Source of the DNA: Mucor racemosus
Taxonomy: Eukaryota > Mucoromycota > Mucoromycetes > Mucorales > Mucoraceae
Direction of reading: 5' to 3'
Length of the DNA stretch: 64,000 nt
Assembly (NCBI GenBank): GCA_027405735.1
Contig: JAPEHQ010000016.1
Coordinates: 992,001 to 1,056,000, forward strand
Position 1 is the stretch's first letter, and each line of letters begins with the position of its first letter. The position numbers were made by a program, and so were the translations under genes. Shown piece after piece: positions 13,415 through 24,187 of this stretch. A model generated the notes under the pieces. It did not search any database. It worked only from the letters and a program-made list of their open reading frames with translations, and was not told the origin of the DNA.

Positions 13415-14963
13415 ATGTTGGAAACTTCTACGCCTCAAGCTATCAATGCATCCTTGTTCCCCGATGTACTGGAAGATTTTGACATGGATGCACCTCCAGG
13501 AACTGGTATAACTGGACCGAGTGCATTGAATGGTGTTCCTGGAGACTCTTCTTTCTGTTTGTTTTCTCGGAGGTACTTCGGTTGGTGTACCGGGCAATGT
13601 TTTGGGTGGTGCTGCTGGTGATATTTCAAAGGGTACCTCGTCGCCGGTCCTTCCGGGTGGCATTCCTCCTCCAAGTGGCGGATCCGCTGTTGGGAGCATG
13701 GATTCTTGGAGAACGGAATGTGAGTCTATACTAAATGAGGAAGAGGGCAGTAAAAGGGCTTCAGTTGACCAGACTATCCGTACGTTGAGAGATAAGAATT
13801 TGGGTTTGATAAAAGTTGTAGCTACAGCTTCTACTGCGGAGAAGAGACAAGAGGCTTTGAGCAGATTGATGAAGAACAAGAAAACTATTGTAGACTTGAA
13901 AGATTATGCGGCTGGGATTTTCAAGGAAAGTGTATCAAAGCAAGGCGCGGCTAAAGCAAGACATGAAAGCTTGGCATTGAATCGTAGGAATCTTCCTAAG
14001 TTCCAATTGGCATCATCTGCGGTAAAAGCATTTCCGAATAATGAAGAAGTATTCGAGAGCATTGACCACTATTTGCGTACTTTCGAGAGCTTCTTGAATT
14101 TTTTCTCGTTGGAGTTAGAGACTCAGTGGGAAAAATTGTTGCCTTTGTGCATGCCAAATGGGGAGAGGGCTTGGGTAGACAAAACCCTGCTCAAGTGTCA
14201 TACATGGTCAGATGCAAAAGCTACGTTTGCTCGTCTTTTTGGGTTTGTAGTGATTATTCGTCGCAATACGGATTTGGTGTACACAACAATGATCATGAAG
14301 GTTTCGGAATCAATCATGGATTACACATGCAGATTTCAACAAGCTGTGTATAATGCAGGATTACAATTAGATGAACCTAAAGTAGCGGATAGGTTTATGA
14401 CTTCGTTGATATTACCAGTTCAAACTGCAGTATGTATCACATTGGTGCGCAAACAAGGGGGTGAAGCATGGACGGTAGATAGAATTACACAAGTGGCTAG
14501 AGATATTCTGGGAGACGATAATTATTTTTATGCACATGCGAAATCGTTGTTGCCTGGGTCAGCTGCTTCTCCTACCGAGGTCAAGGAGTATCAAGGTAGC
14601 TCCAATAGGTCGTCGTCCCGGAAAAAGAGATTCCAAAAAGGTACTGATGGTGAGATTGGAAAGTGCATGCATTGTGATCAGCATGGGGCAAACGATACGC
14701 ATACCACCAAGGATTGTAGTTATCTTCAATTTCCGAGAGCAAGGGCAGAAGGAATTTGTGTAAAATGTGGGGACAAATTCGTAAAAGGACATGCTTGTGG
14801 TGGTAAGAAATCTGTACCAGGGGCTGCTGTTTCTTCTGCCACAGTAGGAAATCACGAATTTTTTGCTACCAGTATTTCGTCGAGTGCTCCTCCTCCTCCT
14901 TCTCTTCCTGCTACAGTACCAAGGAGGAAAACAATGACAGGAAAGAAAATGATGATGATTTGA
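13415..14963 (+). pseudogene. Retrotransposon Gag-like polyprotein, frame-disrupted
   Basis: An ATG at 13415 opens MLETSTPQAINASLFPDVLE, which runs into a short frame. The main frame (13530-14963) continues with a capsid-like region (LPKFQLASSAVKAF, then FESFLNFFSLELETQWEKLL and W..AKATFARLFG), typical of Retrotrans_gag. The C-terminal part has two Cys/His clusters. The first is CMHCDQHG...HTTKDC, with spacing C-x2-C-x9-H-x5-C; the second is CVKCGDKFVKGHAC. Both differ from the usual C-x2-C-x4-H-x4-C knuckle. The N-terminal piece and main frame are offset, so a frameshift near 13550 is likely. A stop at 14963 precedes any protease. Confidence 0.7.
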
Positions 14964-15052
14964 TGAGGGAATTGATGTTCCAATGTAAGTTACCTGTAAC
15001 AAAGAATGAAAAACCTGAGACTAATTTCTTTGCATTGTTGACGCCATTGTAG

Positions 15053-15519
15053 GTTTATAGAAATGATCAAGCTTGATATATCAGAAGTTTACCCAGATGT
15101 AGAAATCCAAGAACAACTATTGAAATCCAACATGGCATGACATTTACTAACGCATACTAAATGTCATACATAACTACTAGCATTAACAATCATTATTAGG
15201 AACATTTAGGAACACTTGGCAACAATAAAACATAAGCAATCCTACATCTTATCCAAATAATACAGTTACAGATCCCCAATTCCACAAATTCCATTGTATA
15301 TGATTTGTTCCCAAATCATATCAAGTACCTCAATACCCGGCAATTCATTAGTAATATTAATAATTATATAACTATCTAGAAAACATATAAATATGAAGCA
15401 TCAATGAATTAATAAAATATATTTTTAGCAGAGTATTTTTATATTAGTATCTTTGATATAACAAAGCTATCAAAGCAATCGGGAAAGTGGATACTGGTTC
15501 TCAAATTAGTTGTATTAAT
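15053..15519. other. Unresolved insert, possibly another LTR fragment
   Basis: Interrupts the retroelement between gag and the pol remnant. It has AATAAAA and TATAAATA-like words around 15220 and 15390, as LTRs often have, but I could not find matching ends. Confidence 0.3.
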
Positions 15520-16023
15520 TAGTGATCGCAATCGAGCAGTGCGAGCATAAGCAAGCGAGCAAGCCCTATGCTTGGGCTCGCTTGAATTTCGTTTTTTCAG
15601 GTTATTACTTGCTTTGGCTTGCTTGATTAAATTCTTTTTAGCAATTTCCTGTCTGGCGCTTGACGAAAACATTGGAAGCTTGCTTGTATACTTGCTTGTA
15701 TGCTTGCTCGAATTGCTTCAAATTGAAATAGACTTTCTTGCGTGTAAACCTGCTTGCTTGCGCTTGCACTCGGATTTGCCCGTTTGCTTATATGCTCACT
15801 TGCTTATATGCTCGTGCTCGACTTAACTTTTCAAAAAATTAGATAATGCTTAATTTCTGCTTGTTTGCTTGCTTACAAAACTGAGAATGCTCGATATGCA
15901 ACTGCTCGACAAAGCGTTGCTTAGGCTTGGGCTTGCTTGAGTAACTTTTAAATATTTTAGGCTCAGCAAATGCTTGCTGGAATGGCTTGCGCTCGCTTGG
16001 GCTCGGTTATTTTGCGAACGCTA
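15520..16023 (+). mobile_element. hAT-type MITE with 8-bp target-site duplication
   Basis: 504 bp bounded by imperfect terminal inverted repeats: TAGTGATCGCAATCGAGC at the left and, reversed from the right end, TAGCGTTCGCAAAATAACC. It is flanked on both sides by the perfect 8-bp duplication GTATTAAT (15512-15519 and 16024-16031). An 8-bp duplication and short TIRs are typical of hAT elements. The interior is packed with GCTTGCTT/AAGCAAGC and GCTCG words, plausible subterminal transposase-binding repeats. No transposase. A second copy is at 21800-22263. Confidence 0.85.
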
Positions 16024-16218
16024 GTATTAATTTGAATTTTTTAATACAGTCAGGGTTACTAATGTTTCATCCAAAAAAAAATTAAGAAAATGAAAATATA
16101 ATGAACACCTATTTTCAAATTTGGTTTGCTCTTTATTGCAAGTCTCTGATAATTCTATACTTCGTCAAAAATAAGATATATATTTTTATTACTTGAAAGT
16201 AAAAATAAAATAACAAAA

Positions 16219-17454
16219 CTAATATTTTGTTGCTTCTCCCTTGCTATATATAATTGCCTTGCATCTTTTGCGCATACTTTCAATTAACTTGGCAGCGAAC
16301 TCAACATCATTGTTCTCCCAAATGACTAGAAGTTCCCGTCGAAGGTCTTCGGTATTATTAATTAGATGTTTACGGCTACGTGATTTACGAGCGAGCTCGC
16401 TCCAAACATGTTCAATGGGGTTGAGATCAGAACTTTGTGATGGCCAGTCCTCCATAACATTCATTGAATATAATCTCTTCCACCATTTTGCATATGCACC
16501 TGTATGACAGGTAGCATTATCCTCCTGAAACACAAAATCAGTAACTTCATTTTGATGTAAGTCTTGAATCCATGGAATACAATGTTGCGACAATACATCA
16601 ATATATGATTCTTGATTCATATTTCCGTCAATAAAGACCAAAGGTCCAAAACCCCCAGCCCAAAAACAAGACCAAACCATCACACTACCACCACCAAATT
16701 TTACCGAACGTAATATATGGCAGCTCTCATACCTTTCACCTTGTTTTCTTAGAACTAATGGTGTACCATCATTGCCACAAATACGAAATCTTGACTTGTC
16801 AGACCAAATCACTTGTCTCCATTGTTCATTAGACCAATTGATATGAAATTGTGCCCATTCCAGTCTATCTTTTTTACACTATAAAAAAAAATCCCTTAAT
16901 TCTCTTAATTATGCCACATTAAGGAAAATAAGACAAAATTTAAAAAAAATAAGCAGAGTAAATTTTCTTATTTTCCTTAATGTGGCACAATTAAGAGAAT
17001 TAAGAGATTTTTTGTTCATAGTGTTATGTTCCTCTGTTAACTTGGGTTTAACAGCAGGTTTATAGTACTTGAAGCCCAACTTTCTTATCCATTTTCTTGC
17101 TGTTGTCGAGCGAGAGATATTTTTTCCCATCATTCTGAGTTGCCCCGTAATGGTCTCTAATGTTTGAAAGGGATCTCTCCTTATTGATCGCTCCAAATGG
17201 CGTTGTGTATAATTATCAAAGGTAGATGGCCTTCCAGTACTATTTCCTGTTAAAGTAGTACCAGTTCGATCTCCTCTGAATATGGTACTTTAGACTGTAG
17301 AACGCTTTATGTCAATAATAGTAGAAATGTCATATTGGCTAAATCCAAGCTGTTTTAAATAAAAATTGCGCCAAGCTTCATTTTTTTTTACATCTTGTTT
17401 GGTTCCTGTTGGGTCTTGCAATTTTTTGACATTAATTTCAAAAGTTTTGGACAT
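16219..17454 (-). pseudogene. Tc1/mariner transposase, nonfunctional (nonsense plus MITE insertion)
   Basis: Start MSKTFEINVKK at 17454. The N-terminal helix-turn-helix part (GFSQYDISTIIDIKRSTV) is followed by an in-frame TAA at 17290-17292, then RGDRTGTTLTGNSTGRPSTF and the second DNA-binding part (MGKNISRSTTARKWIRKLGF). The frame is then split by the MITE at 16877-17023. The catalytic half keeps all three acidic residues in VIWSDKSRF, FQEDNATCHT and SSDLNPIEHVW. I count 35 residues between the second D and the E, a DD35E rather than the commoner DD34E spacing. Confidence 0.88.
16877..17023. mobile_element. CACTA-like MITE, complete, inserted in the transposase
   Basis: 147 bp, almost a full hairpin. 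It starts CACTATAAAAAAAAATCCCT and ends ...GATTTTTTGTTCATAGTG, with inner arms GCCACATTAAGGAAAATAAG and its complement. It is flanked by TTA on both sides (16874-16876, 17024-17026), consistent with a 3-bp target-site duplication. CACTA ends plus a 3-bp duplication suggest a CACTA-derived MITE; a Harbinger-derived MITE (also 3 bp, TWA) is the alternative. It splits the transposase frame, so it arrived after the mariner element. Confidence 0.85.
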
Positions 17455-17548
17455 TGTTTTATTAATAAAGAAAGAGTTTGAAAGAAAAGTATAACAAAAA
17501 AAATAGAAAAAATAGGGAATGGATGAAACATTAGTAACCCCGACTGTA

Positions 17549-17898
17549 AATACTTTGAATATGAAAAATGTGAAAAGAGTGGATGGGTATCTGAAGTTTT
17601 TATCTAGATCAGTTAAAAGAATTGCGGCGACATTTCCTCTAAAATTCAAATATGCGAATGGGATTATTGTAGGTTTTTGCCTAGTATTTATGTTAAATCT
17701 CATTTCAATCCCATATTGAACCTGACATCCAAACGGAATTGAGATGGTATAAATACTTTTAGAATCCAGGACCTGATGGCTCCTGGCTTCCTTTTTTAAC
17801 TTAATAATAAAGACCCTACGTTCTCCTTGATATAATCACTTGTAGTCTTTATTTTATTTGTATTGGAAATAACCGTTATCTACATATAACTCTCAATT
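17549..17898. other. Unresolved, LTR-like promoter/polyadenylation words
   Basis: Contains GGTATAAATACTTTT near 17744 and AATAATAAAGACC near 17803, followed by T-rich sequence, a pattern seen in LTRs. It ends just before the pol remnant. No pair found. Confidence 0.35.
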
Positions 17899-18360
17899 AT
17901 GTTTGAACATCCTTTAGAAGTAGTAAAGTTTGAAAATAATTTGGATTTTGATATTTTGTTAGGCATAGATATATTACCTAAGATGAACATTAGTTTAACG
18001 GGTGTAGCATTTAGAATTGATAGTGAGCATAATCATTTGGATGCAACCGTGCATGACAAAATTTTTTTTGAATACATTAATCTCGATTTTGAAAAAAAAG
18101 ATCTAGAAGCAGATAATTCACCCGCAGGTACATTGGAAGAACGTAAGCACTTTGAGAGTTACATTCAAGATTCTTTGAGAAGGAATGAATCAATACCTAT
18201 TGAGTCGCATTGTCCTTTACCAGAATCTATTATTAGATTACCAACTAAGGAAGGGGCCACAGCACATCGTCGTTGTCCTTACCCTATTGCAGAATCCTTA
18301 AAACCAGTAGTAGCTAAACAAATTGAAGAGTATTTGAAGACAGGGACTATTGGACGATCG
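17899..18360 (+). pseudogene. Ty3/gypsy-type pol remnant (end of protease to start of reverse transcriptase)
   Basis: The frame opens MFEHPLEVVKF and contains FDILLGIDILPKMNISLTGV, the C-terminal half of a retroviral-type aspartic protease (ILLG-D motif). A linker follows, and then a segment with LPTKEGATAHRRCPYPIAES and VVAKQIEEYLKTGTI, the conserved N-terminal edge of gypsy reverse transcriptases. The frame then passes straight into the LTR-like repeat, so the RT catalytic core is absent. The catalytic Asp of the protease is also outside this piece. Confidence 0.75.
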
Positions 18361-18575
18361 AGAATATTCTGTATATACTTAACTTTGGATCTCTTGCTTT
18401 TACTGGTTCTGGTCAACTGAGATATCCATCCTATATCCGCGCTCCTAAAACATATAAATACATGATAGCTCATTACACATTTGATTAGAGCTTATCTTAT
18501 TTTTCCAAAAGAAATATACGTAATAAATATATTGAATTCTGATTTTAATTCTTGGTCTTTATTCAGTATATCTAA
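18357..18575 (+). repeat. LTR-like direct repeat, downstream copy
   Basis: Partner of 13155-13358. Differences include an extra ~15 bases around 18470-18490 (ACACATTTGATTAGAGC). It abuts inverted repeat 2. Confidence 0.62.
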
Positions 18576-18589
18576 ACAAATTACACAAC

Positions 18590-21500
18590 GAATGCTACCC
18601 CAGATTAATTAGCTCATTTTTACAATAATACGAATTACAATGCAACTCAAAAGTTTTATTATTATTTTAAAAGTTACTATAATAACCTGTGGACGTAACA
18701 TAGAATTTGGAATGAGGGTATACATATTATTTTTTTCGAGCAAAACCGAGGATATTCTTTTGTACACATTTTTGAGGACATCTCCACGAAAAATTAATAT
18801 TTTGAAGAAATTTAAATTGGGACCTAGAGAGCTCAACAAGGTTGATGATATGAATGTAAAAAAATTCTACACAATTTAACGAATATTTTGGAAACTATTA
18901 CGAAAATGTCAAAAAAATGAAATAAAAAAAATGGTGTCCAGATTTTCAAACTCAGATATGTTAAAGAGAATTTTAAAACAAGTTTTATTATAAAAAAGTC
19001 TTTGGGTGTCTTAATTTTTTGTAGAGATATTAAGGCTCAAAGTTTCAATTTTTCGTATTTAAGCTGTAAAAACCAAAATTGGAAGAAAAAATTATCGGTT
19101 TTTCCGAATTTATTCGACAGATGCTATAGTAATGGTCTGTAGACAATTAATTGTTATTTGTAGCCCTTAAAAATCTGTATCCAATCAAGCTAATTTGAGG
19201 AAGAGGTTTTTACTATTTTATTATGAAAATCGCTCAAAATCGCGATTTTTGGATGGGGGTTGGGGTCAAAAAACAAGAGTACACCTTCAAATCTTCATTA
19301 CTCCTTGAAAAATTAATTTTTTTGAAAAAACTAAAAACGAATCTATATATATTGCTGCTCGCAATTATTTTTATGGAACTGCCATTTTGTTTGATAACTT
19401 ACTGGAAAATTATATTAGTAATTTATACGTTTTTTGTGTGTTTTATGGGGTAAATCCTTTGAAATTTTATTTTGGCTCTATTTGTATTTAACAAATAATA
19501 TGCCTATAATATAGACAAGAAATCTTTATTATAATCGCAAGTAATGTTTACTTAATAAAATCAATAGGTAAGCTTGTTTTTCTGATATTCCTATAATTTT
19601 TTGAACGGCTATATCTCCGCAAAAAAATTAGCTAAAAATATATGAATAGCACCATAGTTATTGCGGCACTAATTTGTATTAGAATCCACTCTTACCTCAG
19701 CACATGAAAAAAATTATGGGAAAAATGTTGGAGATCTGATTTTTAGGAAAAAAAATCCATTTTAACTTGTGGAGTGTAACTTTTTAATTTGTAGAGTGTA
19801 ACTCTTTAAATTATGGAGTGTAACGCTTTTGACTGATATCTCAACCCCTTATGGCATTGAGTATTTACCCCTTCAAGTCGACCTAAATTACTTCAAAATG
19901 CTTCAAATAATGATGCTTTAATACTGACCAATCGTTGAATAAATTTTGCCTAACATTAAAGCTTTTTAACATATGGCAATTATTGTTAAAACCGTCGTCA
20001 TTTAAACTGTTTAATACAGTATATAAGATGCTTTAATCAGTTAATTGTACAAAATTTTGGATGTTTTCTGAAAGCTATATATGTACAAGGCTTTTATTAT
20101 TTATTAATACAGACTGATTTGTTATGTGGTCGAACTTAAATAAACTTAAACGAGCGATCGAAGATGCTAAATATTCAATGAAGAGTTTCATTTATCGAGA
20201 CTTTGTAAATTATTAAAATCAACGTAAAAAGTACCGTTTACTTAAATAAATTAGATTTGCTTGGATTTATATAGTTATTGGAATTATGTAATAAGATCTA
20301 AAGGACAGAGAAATTATTATTAATCGATAAATGTGTATGGATAGTTTTATCAATAATTGCCATATGTTAAAAAGCTTTAATGTTAGGCAAAATTTATTCA
20401 ACGATTGGTCAGTATTAAAGCATCATTATTTGAAGCATTTTGAAGTAATTTAGGTCGACTTGAAGGGGTAAATACTCAATGCCATAAGGGGTTGAGATAT
20501 CAGTCAAAAGCGTTACACTCCATAATTTAAAGAGTTACACTCTACAAATTAAAAAGTTACACTCCACAAGTTAAAATGGATTTTTTTTCCTAAAAATCAG
20601 ATCTCCAACATTTTTCCCATAATTTTTTTCATGTGCTGAGGTAAGAGTGGATTCTAATACAAATTAGTGCCGCAATAACTATGGTGCTATTCATATATTT
20701 TTAGCTAATTTTTTTGCGGAGATATAGCCGTTCAAAAAATTATAGGAATATCAGAAAAACAAGCTTACCTATTGATTTTATTAAGTAAACATTACTTGCG
20801 ATTATAATAAAGATTTCTTGTCTATATTATAGGCATATTATTTGTTAAATACAAATAGAGCCAAAATAAAATTTCAAAGGATTTACCCCATAAAACACAC
20901 AAAAAACGTATAAATTACTAATATAATTTTCCAGTAAGTTATCAAACAAAATGGCAGTTCCATAAAAATAATTGCGAGCAGCAATATATATAGATTCGTT
21001 TTTAGTTTTTTCAAAAAAATTAATTTTTCAAGGAGTAATGAAGATTTGAAGGTGTACTCTTGTTTTTTGACCCCAACCCCCATCCAAAAATCGCGATTTT
21101 GAGCGATTTTCATAATAAAATAGTAAAAACCTCTTCCTCAAATTAGCTTGATTGGATACAGATTTTTAAGGGCTACAAATAACAATTAATTGTCTACAGA
21201 CCATTACTATAGCATCTGTCGAATAAATTCGGAAAAACCGATAATTTTTTCTTCCAATTTTGGTTTTTACAGCTTAAATACGAAAAATTGAAACTTTGAG
21301 CCTTAATATCTCTACAAAAAATTAAGACACCCAAAGACTTTTTTATAATAAAACTTGTTTTAAAATTCTCTTTAACATATCTGAGTTTGAAAATCTGGAC
21401 ACCATTTTTTTTATTTCATTTTTTTGACATTTTCGTAATAGTTTCCAAAATATTCGTTAAATTGTGTAGAATTTTTTTACATTCATATCATCAACCTTGT

Positions 21501-21746
21501 TGAGCTCTCTAGGTCCCAATTTAAATTTCTTCAAAATATTAATTTTTCGTGGAGATGTCCTCAAAAATGTGTACAAAAGAATATCCTCGGTTTTGCTCGA
21601 AAAAAATAATATGTATACCCTCATTCCAAATTCTATGTTACGTCCACAGGTTATTATAGTAACTTTTAAAATAATAATAAAACTTTTGAGTTGCATTGTA
21701 ATTCGTATTATTGTAAAAATGAGCTAATTAATCTGGGGTAGCATTC
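18590..21746. repeat. Inverted repeat 2, 1396-bp arms around a 365-bp spacer
   Basis: Left arm 18590-19985, right arm 20351-21746. Paired coordinates sum to 40336 at both ends, so the arms have equal length. Three frames inside are identical in both arms (for example 18609-18839 and 21497-21727), and I noticed no difference. The outer part of each arm is a copy of family C. The spacer 19986-20350 has no gene. No flanking target-site duplication was found. Confidence 0.92.
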
Positions 21747-21799
21747 CTTGTATAATTATCACTTTCTACTATCTACGCACATTACTGTTTTACCAAAAC

Positions 21800-22263
21800 T
21801 AGCGCTCGCAAAATGACCGGGCCCAAGCGAGCGCAAGCAATTTCAGCAAGTATTTGCCGAGTCTAAAATATTTGAAAGTTACTCAAGCAAGACCGAGCCT
21901 AAGCAACGGCTCCTCGTCGAGCAGTCATATATCGAGCATTCTCAGTTTTGAAAGCAAGCAAGCAAGCATAAATCAAGCATTATCTAAATTTTCAAAAAGT
22001 CAAGCAAGTCGAACACGAGCATATAAGCAATTCGAGCACGAGCATATAGGGAAGCGAGCAAATCCGAGTGCAAGCGCAAGCATAGTGCTATATATTTTTA
22101 GCGTGATATTGGTTCAAAGTGTGCTAAATTTCGAAATTTTTAAAGCTAAAATTAATCAAGCAAGCCAAAGTAAGTACTAACCTGAAAAAAGCGCAATTCA
22201 AGCGAGCCCAAGCATAGGACTCGTTCGCTTGCTCATGCTCGCACAGCTCGATTGCAATCACTA
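21800..22263 (-). mobile_element. hAT-type MITE, second copy (inverted)
   Basis: 464 bp, reverse orientation of 15520-16023. It begins TAGCGCTCGCAAAATGACC and ends CGATTGCAATCACTA, with the same AAGCAAGC/GAGC-rich interior. The flanks ACCAAAAC and ATCAAAGC match at 6 of 8 positions, so the duplication has decayed. It interrupts a family D copy, which resumes at 22264. Confidence 0.8.
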
Positions 22264-22525
22264 ATCAAAGCCCAAATTTCAAATTGATATATCTCGTTAA
22301 TAAGGCAACTCTTCTGTTGAGTCAGAGTAACTCACATCTGCTGTAAATCATTTAATTTTTCTTCATTAGTAATTATATTATGATTGATATAATTTTAGTA
22401 AATTGACTAAAAAACCTTGATCTCATTGCTCTGCTCATCTGGGCTGCCTGATCTGCGCAACTTTTTCTATTCTGCCCATCTATGCAGATCATTCTGTCCA
22501 TGAGAAGCATAGTTCGGCCGTCGTG
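22264..22525 (+). repeat. Family D (CACTA-like 3' terminal segment), copy 1
   Basis: Matches 62390-62651: CAAATTGATATATCTCGT, AGTAACTCACATCTG, CATCTGGGCTGCCTGATCTG. It ends ...CGGCCGTCGTG, whose reverse complement CACGACGGCCG resembles the 5' terminus of element A. Confidence 0.7.
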
Positions 22526-22711
22526 AATAGTAGAGTTCAACGCATTCAATATCTGTAATAATTATGTGTGATAGGTGCTTGACTACTGATCAACAAGCTT
22601 CTATAAATGTAACTCGAACTTGTCTACTTCAAACAGGCTTTTTTGGTGAGGCTGGGACAATATTCAAGTATTTGTTTATGTTTCTTTTGTGTTTGATTTT
22701 CAAATGTCAAA

Positions 22712-22714
<3 letters not shown>

Positions 22715-22756
<42 letters not shown>
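22715..22756. repeat. 42-nt poly(A) tract
   Basis: Uninterrupted A run on the plus strand. It may be a retroposition tail or a slippage tract. The next ~45 bases lead into a truncated family C copy. Confidence 0.9.
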
Positions 22757-22757
<1 letters not shown>

Positions 22758-22799
22758 CCATAGTAAATCTTCTCTATTTTTCCATCGGAATAAATATAA

Positions 22800-23260
22800 A
22801 GAAAGGGTTGCTCAATTTAACGAATATTTTGAAATCTACTATAAAAATGTCAAAAAATGAGAAATAAGAATGCTCAGAGTTTTTTTATACTGAAATATAT
22901 CATAGAGCACATCAAAACAAGTAAGTTTTATTATTAATTAATTATTTATTTATTTATTTAAAAAATGTTACGATAGCTTAATTTTTTGTAGATATGAAGC
23001 CTCAAAATTTTCAATTTTTAGCAGCGAAATACACGTAAAAATCTGAAACATTAGCACTGAAAAATTAATACCAACTGCAAAAAAAAGGACATTTTTGGGT
23101 ACTTGTTTTTGGATTAAAGCTGAACATCTCAGGTACATTTGCATATAATTTTTTCTTGATGTTATTTAGTTAAAAAAAAAGTAAATTAAGGATGAAAAGT
23201 GAGACCCAGTTTTTATCGAAAAAAAAAGCAGCAAACTTCACCTATTCATACATATATATA
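22800..23260 (-). repeat. Family C, truncated inverted copy
   Basis: Reverse-complement match to about 4950-5290. Shared words include CTCAATTTAACGAATATTTT, GAAATACACGTAAAAATCTG and GCTGAACATCTCAGGTAC. It lacks the conserved-peptide block. Confidence 0.7.
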
Positions 23261-24187
23261 CTAAAATGGATGTACAGTATGCGTCTTCTTTTCAAGTAAA
23301 GATTAAAATAGACCTTGTTTATAAGTAACCTTTTTTACTTTTTATAGGATTTAAAATGCGTTTCATTCAGAATAATTATTAAATAAGCTTATAATACGTT
23401 CAATATCTATCATAGCAGTGAAATATTATGTGTATATTAGTCAATTATATGTTTTTGGAAAACTCCTTATGTCCACTTCTAAATCCTACAAGGGGCCATT
23501 ATTGAATTGCGCTACATTCAAGTTATGTATCTAAGCATTTCGTTCACGATGAACCAGTATTTTTGTTAATCAAGTTTATTATGAGGTTTTATTTATAATA
23601 TTGCTGGCACACTCAATAAGGTTATAAGTGTTTTATGGCATATTTCGCATATTTACAAACTTTTTTTAAAAAAATCTCTTTCATATATTCCTTCATCACA
23701 CAGAAGAGTCAAGTTGAATGGTTTCAATTATTCATAAATACAGCATGATATCACTAAATAACACTGATAGAAAATATTATATTTATTATAATATAAGCAT
23801 ATCATTAGCTGCAATCGGTTAAAAATGCATATTCCTGCATTTTTACGCACACTTCAAAAAGTTTATATACATTGACATTCAAATAGCTCTTCCTTTTGAA
23901 ACGCCTTTCGAAGCGACAAGCCTACGAAATTGATTATTAAATAGTTGTATTTATGGAGAAAATAATGTTTTTTGAAATTTTAAAGATTTATTCAAATGAG
24001 TGGGAAAAGAGATATAAAAGTTACTATATGCAGATATATATATACATATTTATAGTTACTAGTTTAAAGTGTTTGTATGATATCCACATAACTTATACAG
24101 TATTATGGGGATGAGAACAAACCATCTACAAGCTTATATATGACAAAGATTTTCATACAGGAATTCATACAAATCAAGTATAAATAG
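23261..24187. other. AT-rich intergenic DNA downstream of the antiporter gene
   Basis: No supported gene; presumably holds the 3' end of the antiporter transcript. Confidence 0.45.

Larger units (their letters stand above)
16047..17546 (-). mobile_element. Tc1/mariner-type DNA transposon, disrupted
   Basis: 1500 bp with 26-bp terminal inverted repeats (16047-16072 and 17521-17546) starting CAGTCAGGGTTACTAATG and CAGTCGGGGTTACTAATG, with one mismatch. It is flanked by the TA dinucleotides expected for this superfamily (16045-16046, 17547-17548). The transposase on the minus strand is broken by a stop and a MITE insertion. Confidence 0.9.
13155..18575 (+). mobile_element. Broken Ty3/gypsy-like LTR retroelement with nested insertions
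   Basis: Two LTR-like direct repeats flank a gag frame (13415-14963) and a protease/reverse-transcriptase N-terminal remnant (17899-18357). Most of pol (RT core, RNase H, integrase) is missing, because the downstream LTR-like repeat follows directly after the start of RT. The 15053-17898 interval is occupied by other elements, including a hAT-type MITE and a Tc1/mariner element. It cannot be autonomous. Confidence 0.65.

Noticed and set aside
15439..15826. Leu/Cys-rich frames
   Set aside because: Translations of the GCTTGCTT words in the hAT-type MITE.
18609..21727. Six short frames inside inverted repeat 2
   Set aside because: Mirror duplicates of repeat family C sequence; no recognisable domain and no start context.
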